This document shows, one piece after another, positions 8,363-17,618 of a stretch of 61,037 nucleotides of DNA. The notes under the pieces were generated by a model. It was not told the DNA's origin and did not search any database. It was given only the letters and a program-made list of their open reading frames with translations. Position 1 is the stretch's first letter. Each line of letters starts with the position of its first letter. Source of the stretch: Arcanobacterium sp. S3PF19. Lineage in GTDB: Bacteria > Actinomycetota > Actinomycetes > Actinomycetales > Actinomycetaceae. Made by a program: the position numbers and the translations under genes. Location: positions 1 through 61,037 of the forward strand of contig NZ_JRMX01000004.1 in assembly GCF_000758825.1 (NCBI RefSeq), given 5' to 3'.

Positions 8363-10745
8363 TTCCCTGTGCCGGCGTGCCCGAGGCGTCTCTTCTCTCA
8401 TCCGGTGCGGGCAGTTCCGCAGGAACTCCCGAAGAGGTGACTGCCCGCACGGGATCCGGGCCGATATATGCCAGGGAGAGCCGGTCTTCCCCGCGCAGGA
8501 AACGGTGCGTGCGCACTCCGCCGGTGGCACGTCCTTTGGCGGGGTAGCGGTCCAGGGGAGTTACCTTCACTGTTCCCGGTACCGTTCCGGGAAGCACCGA
8601 CGAAGCGGTTGCCACGGTTACGGCCATTTGGGATCCCAGATCGTCTGCGGGAACCGTATTGAAGGCAATGACCCGCGCACCGGGATTCAGGGTGATTCCC
8701 GCGATTCCCCGCCCGGCACGTCCCTGGGGGCGTACGGCGTCTGCGGAGAAACGCAAAAGCCGTGCGTCGTCGGTAATAAGCACGATCACGTCGGTATCTG
8801 CCGCAGGCGCGGCCCCGACGATTTCGTCACCCGGATTGAGCCTGATGATCTCAAAAGGCGTACGCGCGGGATAACCGGGCTGCACGCGCTTAATTTTCCC
8901 CTGTGCTGTGGCAATCGCAAGAGGTGCCCGGCTGCCGTCCAGCGCAATGATATCCACGATTCGGGTGTGTGCGGGAAGCAGGAGAAGCTCGTCCAAAGGT
9001 GCGCCCGCGCCCAGCCCGGGCGCGTTTTCGGTGGCGGGAATGGCCGGTACGTCGATTGCGCGCAGGGAAAATACCTGTCCGTCGGAAGTAAGCACGCCGA
9101 ATTCACTGAGATTTGTTGTTTTGACGACGCCGCGCAGAGCATCATGTTTTACGCGCGCACCCGCACGCGGAAGAGGTCTGTCGTCCGCAATTCGTGCAAT
9201 AAGACCCGTTGCGGAATAGATGACCAGGCAGGGGTCGTCTTCAATTTTCAGTGTTTTCGGAGTTTTTGTTTCGCCCGTATCGCTTTCCAGCAAAGCGGTT
9301 CTGCGTCCGGTACCGTATTTTTCCGCCGTTTCCAGCAACTCCGCGGAAACGAGATCCCGCAGTGCCTGCGGGGAATGCAAAATTTCGTTCAGCCGGGAAA
9401 TTTCGCTTTTCAGTTCTTTGTGTTCCGTTTCCAACTCTATCCTGGAAAATTTCGTGAGCCTGCGCAGACGCAGCTCAAGCAGATATTCGCACTGTTCGTG
9501 CGTCAGAGCGAATCTTTCCGCGAGCCGGGCGGAGGCGGCGGCGGAATCCTGGGAAGAACGGATAATTTCAATGACTTCGTCGATGTTGGCGATGGCAGTC
9601 AGCAGACCTTCCACGAGGTGAAGACGTTTTTCTGCTTTTGCGAGACGGAATTCGGTGCGTCTGCGGGTAACCGAGAGCCGGTGTTCGAGATATACTTCCA
9701 GCAGCTGTCTGAGTCCCAGCAGCCGGGGTTGGCCGTCAACCAGCGCAACGTTGTTTATCCCAAACGATTCTTCCAGGGGGGTGTGGCGGTACAGGGCCGT
9801 AAGCACGGCTTCCGGGTGGAAAGAGTTTTTCACCTCCACCACCAGGCGCAGACCGTGGTTTCGGTCGGTCAGGTTCTGCACGTCGGAAATTCCCTGCAGT
9901 TTTTTGGACTGTACGCCGTCTTTGATTTTTTCAATGACTTTCTCCGGACCTACCATATAGGGCAGTTCGGTGAACACGATTCCTTTTTTCCGTGCCGTCA
10001 CATTTTCAATATGTGCGGTTGCGCGGGTAACGAACTTTCCGCGCCCGGTGGCGTATGCCTGTCGGATTCCCTCCAGTCCGACGATTCTGCCTCCGCCCGG
10101 CAAGTCCGGCCCGGGAATGAAGCGCATCAGTTCTTCGAGATCTGCCTGCGGATTCATAAGCAGGTGACGCGCGCCGGCAATGACTTCCCCAAGATTGTGC
10201 GGGGGCATATTTGTTGCCATTCCCACCGCAATTCCCGACGATCCGTTTACGAGCAGATTTGGAATTGCCGCAGGCAGCACTTCGGGCTGAAGCATGGTGT
10301 TGTCGTAGTTCGGCACCATATCGACTACGTTTTCGTTCAGGGAGGCGGTCATTGCCTGTGCGGGAGGTGCCATTCTGACTTCGGTGTAGCGCGCCGCCGC
10401 CGGACCGTCGTCGGGGGAGCCGAAGTTGCCGTGCCCGTCTACCATCGGCAGCCGAAGAGTGAAATCCTGGGCGAGACGGACCATTGCATCATAAATCGCA
10501 CTGTCTCCGTGCGGATGCAGACGTCCCATTACCTCGCCGACCACACGGGAGGATTTTACGTGTCCCTTTTCCGGGGTGAGTCCCATTTGGCTCATCTGAA
10601 ACAGAATCCGGCGCTGCACGGGTTTGAGACCGTCGCGCGCATCGGGCAGTGCACGGGCATAAATCACGGAATAGGAGTATTCCAAAAACGAGGTGTTCAT
10701 CTCCTGCGAGACGTCAACATCGATGATTTTCTCTTTGACCTGCAT
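8343..10745 (-). CDS. parC: Type IIA topoisomerase subunit A (ParC/GyrA-like)
   Basis: An 800-residue DNA cleavage subunit. The N-terminus (SYSVIYARALPDARDGLKPV), the quinolone-pocket segment (HPHGDSAIYDAMVRLAQ) and the catalytic tyrosine in AARYTEVRM (near residue 120) are all present. The C-terminal half is a beta-pinwheel domain. The motif at the GyrA-box position reads QGRAGRG, a departure from the gyrase consensus QRRGGKG, which fits a decatenating enzyme better than a supercoiling one. I chose the ATG at 10745 because AAAGGAG lies just upstream; an in-frame ATG at 10775 lacks this. It is encoded opposite to its ParE-like partner. Confidence 0.9.
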   Translation of the reverse strand: MQVKEKIIDVDVSQEMNTSFLEYSYSVIYARALPDARDGLKPVQRRILFQMSQMGLTPEKGHVKSSRVVGEVMGRLHPHGDSAIYDAMVRLAQDFTLRLPMVDGHGNFGSPDDGPAAARYTEVRMAPPAQAMTASLNENVVDMVPNYDNTMLQPEVLPAAIPNLLVNGSSGIAVGMATNMPPHNLGEVIAGARHLLMNPQADLEELMRFIPGPDLPGGGRIVGLEGIRQAYATGRGKFVTRATAHIENVTARKKGIVFTELPYMVGPEKVIEKIKDGVQSKKLQGISDVQNLTDRNHGLRLVVEVKNSFHPEAVLTALYRHTPLEESFGINNVALVDGQPRLLGLRQLLEVYLEHRLSVTRRRTEFRLAKAEKRLHLVEGLLTAIANIDEVIEIIRSSQDSAAASARLAERFALTHEQCEYLLELRLRRLTKFSRIELETEHKELKSEISRLNEILHSPQALRDLVSAELLETAEKYGTGRRTALLESDTGETKTPKTLKIEDDPCLVIYSATGLIARIADDRPLPRAGARVKHDALRGVVKTTNLSEFGVLTSDGQVFSLRAIDVPAIPATENAPGLGAGAPLDELLLLPAHTRIVDIIALDGSRAPLAIATAQGKIKRVQPGYPARTPFEIIRLNPGDEIVGAAPAADTDVIVLITDDARLLRFSADAVRPQGRAGRGIAGITLNPGARVIAFNTVPADDLGSQMAVTVATASSVLPGTVPGTVKVTPLDRYPAKGRATGGVRTHRFLRGEDRLSLAYIGPDPVRAVTSSGVPAELPAPDERRDASGTPAQGIIAALG

Positions 10746-10936
10746 AACAGCTCCTTTTATGCCTGCACGGCTCATATTTACCGGCTCTAATCATATCCCG
10801 AAATACTTCGTCGGCTAAAAAAGCGGTTCCGAAGAATAAGCAACACCACCAAAGCGGGCAGTGAGATTAACGACTTATCCCGCATCGGGGGCGAATTTCG
10901 GCGCGAAAGTGAAACAATGGAGGGGAACGTTGCGCG

Positions 10937-12091
10937 ATGAGGGGAGGCACGGTGAACGCGGAGGAGCTTTTCCCCGGGGCGGTTTTGCCCGGACGTTTCG
11001 GGCTGCAGTCTGTGCTGTGGGGCGCCTGCGCAGCTGCCTGTCTGACGGATGAAGAACAGGCGAAGCAGGCACAGGATGCTTTTTCGTTTCCGGCAGTGAA
11101 ACGCGTCTGCGTGGTTTTGGCCGACGGTTTGGGCTCTTTGCAGCTTCAGTCGCGCAGCGGTCATGTGCCGAATCTGCGGCATTTGGATCCCGGGGCGCAG
11201 ACGACGTCCGTTGTGCCGGCAACCACTGCGGCGGCAATCACGGCATTTGGCACCGGCGCTCTGCCCGGGCAGACGGCAATGGCGGGATATTCTTTGCGTT
11301 CTCCGCGTACGGGGGCAGTGTTCAGCCTGATAAACTGGGAAAATTCAGGATACGTGGCCGGGCAGTGGCAGCGTCATCCGACTGTTTTTGAACAGCTTCC
11401 CAATGCAAAAGAAACATTCGCGGCGGTACAGCCGAAAAAATTTATCGGTTCGGGGCTTTCCCTGGCGGCTTTGCGGGGAGCGGCGTGTTTTCCCGCACAG
11501 ACGCTGCCGGAACGTTTTGACTGTGCGGCGCATTTGCTGCGCTGCGGGAAAAAAGCTGTCTACGTGTACTGGGGGGATTTGGATTCCGCCGGGCACCGAT
11601 ACGGGTGGAAATCGGAACAGTGGATTTCCGCACTGGAGTACTTTGATGCCGAATTCGGCCGTTTTCTGCGCTGTGTTCCGCCGGGGACGCTGGTAATTCT
11701 CACGGCGGATCACGGGATGACGGACGCCGGGGAGAAGACGGATATTGCCGCCAATGCCGATTTGACGGCAAATGTAGACTGCGTGGCGGGAGAAGAGCGT
11801 GCCTTCCAGATTTATACCGGCACTCCGCAGGCGGTTGCCCGGCGGTGGCGGGAGCGTTTCGCCCAAGATGCCTGGATTGTGGAAAAGGAAGAGCTGCTGC
11901 AAAGCGGTATAATGGGCAGCGTCACCGATTTTGCGCGTTCCGTAATCGGTGATGTGCTCGTGTTTTCCAAAAACACAATGGGTTTTGTGGACTCGCGGGT
12001 GCATTCCGCTTCCGCGATTGCAATGATTGGAGTTCATGGATCAATGACGCCCGACGAAATGCTGATTCCGCTGATCAGGGTGGTATGTTAA
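10937..12091 (+). CDS. Alkaline-phosphatase-superfamily phosphodiesterase
   Basis: A 384-residue member of the type I phosphodiesterase/nucleotide pyrophosphatase family. The first metal-site motif is VCVVLADGLGSLQ, the nucleophile is in VPATTAAAITAFGTG, and later metal ligands are in YWGDLDSAGHRYG and LVILTADHGMTD. It looks cytoplasmic: no signal peptide or membrane segment. The ATG at 10937 is used; a GTG at 10952 behind GGGGAGG is an alternative. It overlaps the thymidine kinase start by one base, and this pairing is conserved in Actinobacteria. Substrate not known. Confidence 0.8.
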   Translation: MRGGTVNAEELFPGAVLPGRFGLQSVLWGACAAACLTDEEQAKQAQDAFSFPAVKRVCVVLADGLGSLQLQSRSGHVPNLRHLDPGAQTTSVVPATTAAAITAFGTGALPGQTAMAGYSLRSPRTGAVFSLINWENSGYVAGQWQRHPTVFEQLPNAKETFAAVQPKKFIGSGLSLAALRGAACFPAQTLPERFDCAAHLLRCGKKAVYVYWGDLDSAGHRYGWKSEQWISALEYFDAEFGRFLRCVPPGTLVILTADHGMTDAGEKTDIAANADLTANVDCVAGEERAFQIYTGTPQAVARRWRERFAQDAWIVEKEELLQSGIMGSVTDFARSVIGDVLVFSKNTMGFVDSRVHSASAIAMIGVHGSMTPDEMLIPLIRVVC

Positions 12092-12735
12092 TGGCCGAAC
12101 TGGTATTTTTTTTAGGTACCATGGACTGCGGAAAATCCACGCTGGCGCTGCAGACTTCATACAATTACCGGCAGCGGGGACTGCGCGGAATCATTTTTTC
12201 AATGAATGACCGTGCGGGCACGGGAAAACTTTCTTCGCGTCTGGGTCTGATTACCGATGCGGTGGAAGTCACGCGCGAAACCGATTTTTGGCAGGCAGTG
12301 AACAGACTCCGTCTTGCGGGACGCGTGGATTATCTTATCTGCGACGAAGTCCAGTTTTACACGCGCTCCCAGGTTGACCAGCTGGCACGCATTGTGGATG
12401 AAATCGGGATCAACGTTTACGGGTTTGGCATTACCACCGATTTTCTGACGCGTCTTTTTCCGGGATCGGCACGGATGCTGGAACTGGCCGACCGCGTGGA
12501 ACGGCTGCAGGTTGAAGCGCTATGCTGGTGCGGAGCCCGTGCCACGCATAACGCCCGGACAGTGAACGGGATAATGGTACGCGAGGGGGAGCAGGTTGTG
12601 GTGGGAGACACCGACAACCGTGACGTGGTGGCATACGAAGTTCTGTGCAGGAAACACCATATGCGCGGAATGACGGCAGAAAGCGTGCGGGCCGGAGAGC
12701 TGTCTCCGCGCACACTGCTGGAGGAACACGAGTAA
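12091..12735 (+). CDS. tdk: Thymidine kinase (type II, zinc-binding)
   Basis: It phosphorylates thymidine to dTMP in the salvage pathway. The Walker A motif is GTMDCGKSTLA near the N-terminus, the Walker B-like motif is YLICDEVQFY, and the zinc-binding lasso is LCWCG...LCRKHH. At 214 residues it has the usual length. The ATG at 12091 overlaps the stop of the upstream gene (TAATG), suggesting translational coupling; an ATG two codons earlier is also in frame. Confidence 0.92.
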   Translation: MAELVFFLGTMDCGKSTLALQTSYNYRQRGLRGIIFSMNDRAGTGKLSSRLGLITDAVEVTRETDFWQAVNRLRLAGRVDYLICDEVQFYTRSQVDQLARIVDEIGINVYGFGITTDFLTRLFPGSARMLELADRVERLQVEALCWCGARATHNARTVNGIMVREGEQVVVGDTDNRDVVAYEVLCRKHHMRGMTAESVRAGELSPRTLLEEHE

Positions 12736-12796
12736 AAGGTATCCGCGTTCTGCCCGTGCATGTTTTTATTGGCTGTACGTTTTGGCGGCGCCTTAT

Positions 12797-13864
12797 TCAG
12801 TGCTCATCGGATTTTGGGGAGCCGAAAACTATTTCGTCCCATGAAGGCATCGCGGGGCGGTCGCGTTTCGTTTTCGGTTTCTGCGCTTGGGGCTGTTTCT
12901 CCGCCTGTCCGTTGTCTTCCGTCAGCCCGGGAAGGGGTTTTTGCGGATTTTCCCCGCTGCTGTCCGCGACTTGGGTATCTGCAGTATGGCGTGTGGGAAA
13001 ACTTAAAATCCGGGCGTCTGTGGCCCGTTCCGGTTCGGAAGATGCCGGGTGTGCGCCGTCGAGAAAATCGTCTTTTGGCATTGGGCGCGACACTCCGCGC
13101 TGAGTGTCGAGAGAGGCGAGCACGGCGTCAATGTCCACGTTTTTGGCGGAAACCGGAGAGTCGGCGGAAACATCCGGGTGCTCCTGCGTCTCCGGTGTGT
13201 CCGTATGCTGTTGCGCCTCGGTGTGCGCGGCGGTTATCGGTGTTGCCTGCGCCGGCGTGCCCGGCTGCGGTGCGTGCAGCGGATGCCACGCGGAAGAAGG
13301 TGCGGCAAGCGGTGTTTCGGTCAGGGCGATTGCCTCCTCGTTTAAGGCCCGAAGGGTTTTTGCCCGCTGACTGACGGACCACTGCGCACAGCACCGTTTT
13401 CCTTCTGCCGTGTAACGGGCGATAAGCGTCCAGGGTGCGTCCGCTTTCCGTACCGCATCCCAGGTGAGCGTATCGGCATCGGCTTTGCGTCCGATCAGAC
13501 GCGAAACAACGAGCTCTTCGACAGTCATTCCCTCATTGTCCGCCGTCTGCATATATTTTCGCGCGCTTTGCGCAACGTACTGCCGTTCGGCGAAAATCGG
13601 CATGGCAAGCCTCGTGAGCTGTGAGGGAGGAAGAGCGCACAGCTCGGCTACCTCGTTAATGGTTTTTCCCTGCCGGAAGTAAGACTGTATTTCACGCGGC
13701 GAAGCCGGTTTAAGCTCCTGCAAAGGTTCGCTGAAATCAATATCCTTACGCAATGCCGCCCGTATTTCGTCACAGACAGACACCTCGTAGCGGTTGCCGT
13801 CGGCGTCATTGAAAGTAAGCTTGTTTCCTGAAGCATCAAGCCCGAGAAATTCCAGTGTAATCAT
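12797..13864 (-). CDS. sepH: SepH, cell-division regulator of FtsZ
   Basis: A 355-residue protein with the DUF3071 N-terminal domain of SepH (LEFLGLDASGNKLTFNDADG) followed by a helix-turn-helix-like segment (IQSYFRQGKTINEVAELCAL). In Streptomyces and Mycobacterium, SepH binds FtsZ and promotes its assembly. The C-terminal half is a Pro/Thr/Ala-rich disordered linker ending in a basic tail. The start has GGAGGAGGGTG upstream. It is divergent from DUF4193, as is usual. Confidence 0.87.
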   Translation of the reverse strand: MITLEFLGLDASGNKLTFNDADGNRYEVSVCDEIRAALRKDIDFSEPLQELKPASPREIQSYFRQGKTINEVAELCALPPSQLTRLAMPIFAERQYVAQSARKYMQTADNEGMTVEELVVSRLIGRKADADTLTWDAVRKADAPWTLIARYTAEGKRCCAQWSVSQRAKTLRALNEEAIALTETPLAAPSSAWHPLHAPQPGTPAQATPITAAHTEAQQHTDTPETQEHPDVSADSPVSAKNVDIDAVLASLDTQRGVSRPMPKDDFLDGAHPASSEPERATDARILSFPTRHTADTQVADSSGENPQKPLPGLTEDNGQAEKQPQAQKPKTKRDRPAMPSWDEIVFGSPKSDEH

Positions 13865-14086
13865 TTCACCCTCCTCCCCAATCTTGCCATATTATTTCTT
13901 TTTTGGGGGTGTTATTCCGCTTTGCCGTGTTGAACCGCGGATAGGGGAAAGTGCGGCAAAAATAAACAGACGGGGGATGAATGTAAAGCCGAGGGAAGAA
14001 ACTTTGAAATTATGTTGCATTATTTTACCGGCTCTGATACAAAGACTTCGGGAGAACATTTATTTTTACCCTGAAATGGAAGGCAT

Positions 14087-14386
14087 ATGGCAACTGATTA
14101 CGATGCGCCCCGCAAACAGGATGAAGATCTGAAGCAGGATTCGCTGGACGAGCTGAAGGCGCATACCGGCGCAGGCAGATCTGATTCCGTGGATGTAGAC
14201 GAAGCCGAAGCGGCAGACGGATTCGAGCTGCCCGGCGCCGACCTGTCCGATGTGGAACTGTCGGTGGCGGTTATTCCGGCGCAGGACGACGAATTTACCT
14301 GCGGGTCGTGTTTTCTTGTCCATCACCGTTCCCAGCTTGCATACGAAGAAGACGGTATGCCGATCTGTACGGAGTGCGCTTCCTGA
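14087..14386 (+). CDS. DUF4193 small acidic zinc-finger protein
   Basis: A 99-residue protein starting MATDYDAPR and ending in a CxxC pair set (FTCGSCFLVHHRSQL...PICTECAS) that should bind zinc. The middle is acidic. This is the conserved actinobacterial DUF4193, next to sepH. A ribosome site (GGAAGG) precedes the ATG. Function unknown. Bases 13865-14086 hold the divergent promoter region between it and sepH. Confidence 0.85.
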   Translation: MATDYDAPRKQDEDLKQDSLDELKAHTGAGRSDSVDVDEAEAADGFELPGADLSDVELSVAVIPAQDDEFTCGSCFLVHHRSQLAYEEDGMPICTECAS

Positions 14387-14434
14387 AACGGACCGAAATA
14401 AATTTGAAGCGCGGTTACAACATTAGGAATTCTT

Positions 14435-15049
14435 GTGGGGCTATTTTCAGGACGCAGAAAAAAAACGAAGAATACGCACACCGATTTCGCGCAAAACGAG
14501 GAAGCGTGTGTTGCAAAAAAAGCGGTAGGACCCTTTGATTCAAAAGAGGTTCAGGGGCCGGGCAACCGTATTGACGCCGGTGCGCTGTGGCTTCCGCCTG
14601 CCGAAGGAACATCGATACAGTTTATTACCGACGAATCACAGACGCAGGTGATCGGCGTGGTTTATATTCTGGGGGATTCGGCCCTGCAGATGCAGGTATT
14701 TGCCGCGCCGAAGAGCGCAAATATCTGGGACGAAGTGCGCCTGGATATGAGAACCTCAATCGCCGGTCAGGGAGGATCGTCCAAGGAAATGAACGGCCCT
14801 TTCGGGAAAGAACTGATGGCCAATATGCCGGTGGCAAATTCCAAGAATTTTGCTCCCCACAGATTCCTCGGAATCGACGGCCCGCGTTGGATGCTGCGTG
14901 CCTCGCTTTACGGGCGTGCCGGATCGGATCCGCGGGCAGCTGCCGGGCTGCTGGAAATTTTGGCACAGACCGTGGTATACCGCGGGGAAGAACCGCGTAC
15001 ACCGCGTGAGCTGCTTCCTCTGCGCCTGCCGCATATCGCCAAAAAATAG
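14435..15049 (+). CDS. DUF3710 family protein
   Basis: A 204-residue protein of the DUF3710 family: a basic, charged N-terminus, then RIDAGALWLPPAEGTSIQF and a core with GIDGPRWMLRASLYGRA. It starts at a GTG with AGGA upstream. In most Actinobacteria it follows DUF4193, DUF3093 and dut; here the last two are missing. No role is established. Confidence 0.82.
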   Translation: MGLFSGRRKKTKNTHTDFAQNEEACVAKKAVGPFDSKEVQGPGNRIDAGALWLPPAEGTSIQFITDESQTQVIGVVYILGDSALQMQVFAAPKSANIWDEVRLDMRTSIAGQGGSSKEMNGPFGKELMANMPVANSKNFAPHRFLGIDGPRWMLRASLYGRAGSDPRAAAGLLEILAQTVVYRGEEPRTPRELLPLRLPHIAKK

Positions 15050-15108
15050 AGATTTTACCCGGCCGGGTCGAGGTGCAGACCGCCGGGGTGGAAAAGGAGA
15101 GCGGGTAA

Positions 15109-15816
15109 ATGGAAGAATTTTCCCCGTTTTCCGGGCCGAATGCCCGGAAAAAACAATCCGGGCCGGGTACCGCGCTGCTGAACGCACAGGAGTTTGATCC
15201 GATTGCCGCCGTCGGCGGTGTGCGCGCAATAGCGGAAGCGGTGATTCCGACACTCGTGTTTCTGGTGCTCTTCATTATCCTGAAAGACCACATACTGCCC
15301 GCCTGTATCTCATTGGCGGTCTGCCTGCTTTTTGCCGTTCTTCGGTTAATTAAGAAAATCACGGTTCTGCCGGCCGTCGGCGGAATCCTTGCTATGGCGC
15401 TGTCGGTGTTTATCGTGCGGAAAACGGGAAATTCGTCGGATTTTTTTGTGATCGGCCTGGCAACAAATGCCATCTATGCCGGGGGGATTTTGCTTTCGAT
15501 TCTTCTGCGCCGCCCTTTGCCCGGAATTGTGCTCGGATATTTTCGCGGTGAAAAAATGCAGTGGGTGAAAGGCGAAAATATGGCGCGGACACGCCTGTGC
15601 TATTACTCGATTGCATGGATCTGGTTTGCCGTGTTCGGTTCGCGTCTAATCGTTCAAATGCCGCTGTATCTGGCAGACAGTACCGAAATTCTCGGTTTGG
15701 CGAAACTGTTTATGGGATTGCCGGTTACCATGTTGGCTCTGTATTTTTCCTGGATGCTGCTGCGCCGGTTACCCGGGAAAGCCCGTGCGCACGACGCAGG
15801 GCAAATCAGTGGGTAA
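15109..15816 (+). CDS. DUF3159 membrane protein
   Basis: A 235-residue integral membrane protein with about six hydrophobic segments (for example IPTLVFLVLFIILKD and AVGGILAMALSVFIV). The family signature is FDPIAAVGGVRAIAEAVIPT near residue 40. GGAG precedes the ATG at 15109. DUF3159 normally lies in this neighbourhood between DUF3710 and the TRAM methyltransferase; the OB-fold and TrkA genes usually between them are absent. Function unknown. Confidence 0.82.
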   Translation: MEEFSPFSGPNARKKQSGPGTALLNAQEFDPIAAVGGVRAIAEAVIPTLVFLVLFIILKDHILPACISLAVCLLFAVLRLIKKITVLPAVGGILAMALSVFIVRKTGNSSDFFVIGLATNAIYAGGILLSILLRRPLPGIVLGYFRGEKMQWVKGENMARTRLCYYSIAWIWFAVFGSRLIVQMPLYLADSTEILGLAKLFMGLPVTMLALYFSWMLLRRLPGKARAHDAGQISG

Positions 15817-15872
15817 ACGTGCCTGTCCGCTGTCTGTAATGTATTTGTCTGCCCGCCTACGTTAAGGAAAAA

Positions 15873-17132
15873 ATGGAACACTCACCGGCTGTCGGAGATA
15901 TCCTTACTCTCGAAATGGGAGAAATGACGCATGGGGGTGAGTGCATTGCGCATTTCGCCGGCGCGGCGATATTCGTCCGCGGAGCCATTCCCGGTGAAGT
16001 TCTGAAAGCCGAGATAACCGAGAAGCGGGCACGGTATTATCGTGCTTTGGCATTGGAAGTGCTCTCCGCTTCCGAAAACCGGGTGGAACATCCCTGGCCG
16101 GTGGGGAGCGCGTCCCAAACCGGAGTGGCGGATTTTGGGCATATCAGCCTGTTTCATCAGCGGGAACTGAAAAAACAGATCATTTTGGGGCAGATACGGC
16201 GCGTGGGCGGAGAAAAAGCAGCGGAAATTTTTTCCGCCCGGGATTTTAAGGTGCAGGGCGCAGATTCGGGCGACGGTTGGCATATGCGCAGCCGGACGGA
16301 TCTGGTGAAGCTGAAGCACGGTTTCGGAATGCATTCCAAACGGCGCAAAGAACTGATTCGCCTGACCGATATGCGTCTTGCGGATGCCCGTTTGAAGAAT
16401 CTGGAACTGTTTGGCTCAAAATGGGACGGTTTTATCCCGGAAGGAAGTGTGGTCCGTGCGCTGGCTTCCGCGCAGGGAGATCTTGGAATTGCCGCAGACG
16501 GAAAATTTTGGACTGCGCCGGGTGTGAAAGGCCCCGATTTTGTACGTGAATACGTGGAAATCGGGTATTGTGCCGGCGGGAAGAAAACATTTTGCTACCG
16601 GCTGTCTCCGCGCGGATTTTGGCAGGTGCACAGGTATGCGCCGCGCACTTTGGTGCGGGAGGCAATGCGGGCCCTGAAACCGCAGCCGGGGATGCGTGCC
16701 GTTGATTTGTATTGCGGGGCAGGCCTGTTTACACTGCCTTTGGCCGATGCAGTGGGAGAGCGGGGGCGCGTGTCCGGATACGAATTAAACTCTGCGGCAG
16801 TGGAAAGTGCGCGGTTCAATCTGCATGAATTCCCGTGGGCGCGCGCATCCGCGACGGAAATCGATGCGCAAAACGTGGGGGAACTGGTACGCGGAGCCGA
16901 TGTGATTCTGGCAGATCCCGCAAGATCGGGACTGAAAATACCTACGGTGCGGAAACTTGCAGAATCCGGGGCGCAGAGAATTCTGCTGATATCCTGCGAC
17001 GTGGCATCGATGGCACGCGATGTGGGTGCCTTTATCGATGCGGGAATGAATGTGGAAAGTTTCCGGGCTTTCGACATTTTTCCGCATACGCATCACGTCG
17101 AGAGTGTCGTATTGATGTCAAAGTCTGATTAG
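15873..17132 (+). CDS. TRAM-domain class I SAM RNA methyltransferase (RumA/TrmA family)
   Basis: A 419-residue RNA uracil-C5 methyltransferase. The N-terminal TRAM domain (residues ~1-60) is followed by the SAM-binding motif AVDLYCGAGLFTLPLADAVG, the VILADPARSGLK motif, and the catalytic cysteine in LLISCDVASMARD. It ends HHVESVVLMSKSD, the conserved C-terminus of the family. AAGGA precedes the ATG. Its 3' end is the attachment site for the accessory elements to the right: copies of the last codons recur at 18542, 24214, 30147 and 32536, while this copy completes an intact gene. Whether it modifies rRNA or tRNA cannot be told. Confidence 0.88.
   Translation: MEHSPAVGDILTLEMGEMTHGGECIAHFAGAAIFVRGAIPGEVLKAEITEKRARYYRALALEVLSASENRVEHPWPVGSASQTGVADFGHISLFHQRELKKQIILGQIRRVGGEKAAEIFSARDFKVQGADSGDGWHMRSRTDLVKLKHGFGMHSKRRKELIRLTDMRLADARLKNLELFGSKWDGFIPEGSVVRALASAQGDLGIAADGKFWTAPGVKGPDFVREYVEIGYCAGGKKTFCYRLSPRGFWQVHRYAPRTLVREAMRALKPQPGMRAVDLYCGAGLFTLPLADAVGERGRVSGYELNSAAVESARFNLHEFPWARASATEIDAQNVGELVRGADVILADPARSGLKIPTVRKLAESGAQRILLISCDVASMARDVGAFIDAGMNVESFRAFDIFPHTHHVESVVLMSKSD
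17094..17132 (+). other. Attachment site copy 1 (3' end of the methyltransferase gene)
   Basis: The last 13 codons (HVESVVLMSKSD and stop) form the reference copy of a sequence found four more times downstream. It is the presumed site at which integrative elements entered while restoring the gene. Confidence 0.7.
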
Positions 17133-17545
17133 GTGGGTGCATTTTTGCTCTTGTGTAGCAGGGGTTTGCGAGGTCTATCGTTAAAAGGTTTAGCGTGTGG
17201 CGGATTTAGGCTGGGTTCTCGCGGTCTTTGAGAGTGATTTTGCTGTATGAGGGAACATGTCTACGCTTTAGGGTCGAGTGCACAGGATATTAACGTACTT
17301 CGCTTGCGTTGAAAGCACACTGTGTTTTCAACTTTGAGCAAGCTCAGCGAATCGAAGTGCATTCGCGAATTATGTTATTCCTCACGGCTATTAGCAGCCG
17401 TTCGGCTGATTTGGCATGTAAAGTCCACTGGACTTTACATTTGAGCCAAATCACGCTTTGAAGGAGCTTGAAATGCGTTATGCAATTTCAAGCTCTGTCA
17501 AAGCGCTCATGCAAGTCGATTCGCCACTTTGCACCCAGGTTGTGA
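17133..17545 (+). repeat. Block R1 of the att-flanking repeat, interrupted
   Basis: Bases 17133-17295 match, with scattered changes, those after att copies 2 and 3. Shared landmarks are ATCGTTAAAAGGTTTA, GTCTTTGAGAGTGATTT and GTCGAGTGCACAGGAT. The block resumes at ~17525 with ACTTTGCACCCAG. The 229 bases between are replaced by a palindrome-rich insert. No coding sequence is visible in 17133-17594. Confidence 0.75.
17296..17524. repeat. Palindrome-rich insert of three nested hairpins
   Basis: Three long bulged hairpins follow each other. Hairpin 1 (17298-17358) nests ACTTCG/CGAAGT, CTTGC/GCAAG and GTTGAAA/TTTCAAC. Hairpin 2 (about 17406-17453) nests TGATTTGG/CCAAATCA and TGTAAAGTCC/GGACTTTACA. 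Hairpin 3 (17454-17504) nests GCTTTGA/TCAAAGC and GAGCTTGAAAT/ATTTCAAGCTC. A small GGCTATTAGCAGCC hairpin lies between 1 and 2. The ends resemble an imperfect inverted repeat. It interrupts block R1 and is absent from blocks R2 and R3. Confidence 0.65.
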
Positions 17546-17618
17546 TGTGGTTAAATATAGCTCAAAAGGTAAAATGAGACCTGATTATTAGTATGTGCAC
17601 GAGGAGGTTTTTAAGGGA

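Noticed and set aside
8247-10790. An 847-codon open frame on the plus strand opposite the parC-like gene
   Set aside because: It mirrors a clear gyrase-family protein on the minus strand and has no domain motif or ribosome site; a long shadow frame caused by codon bias.
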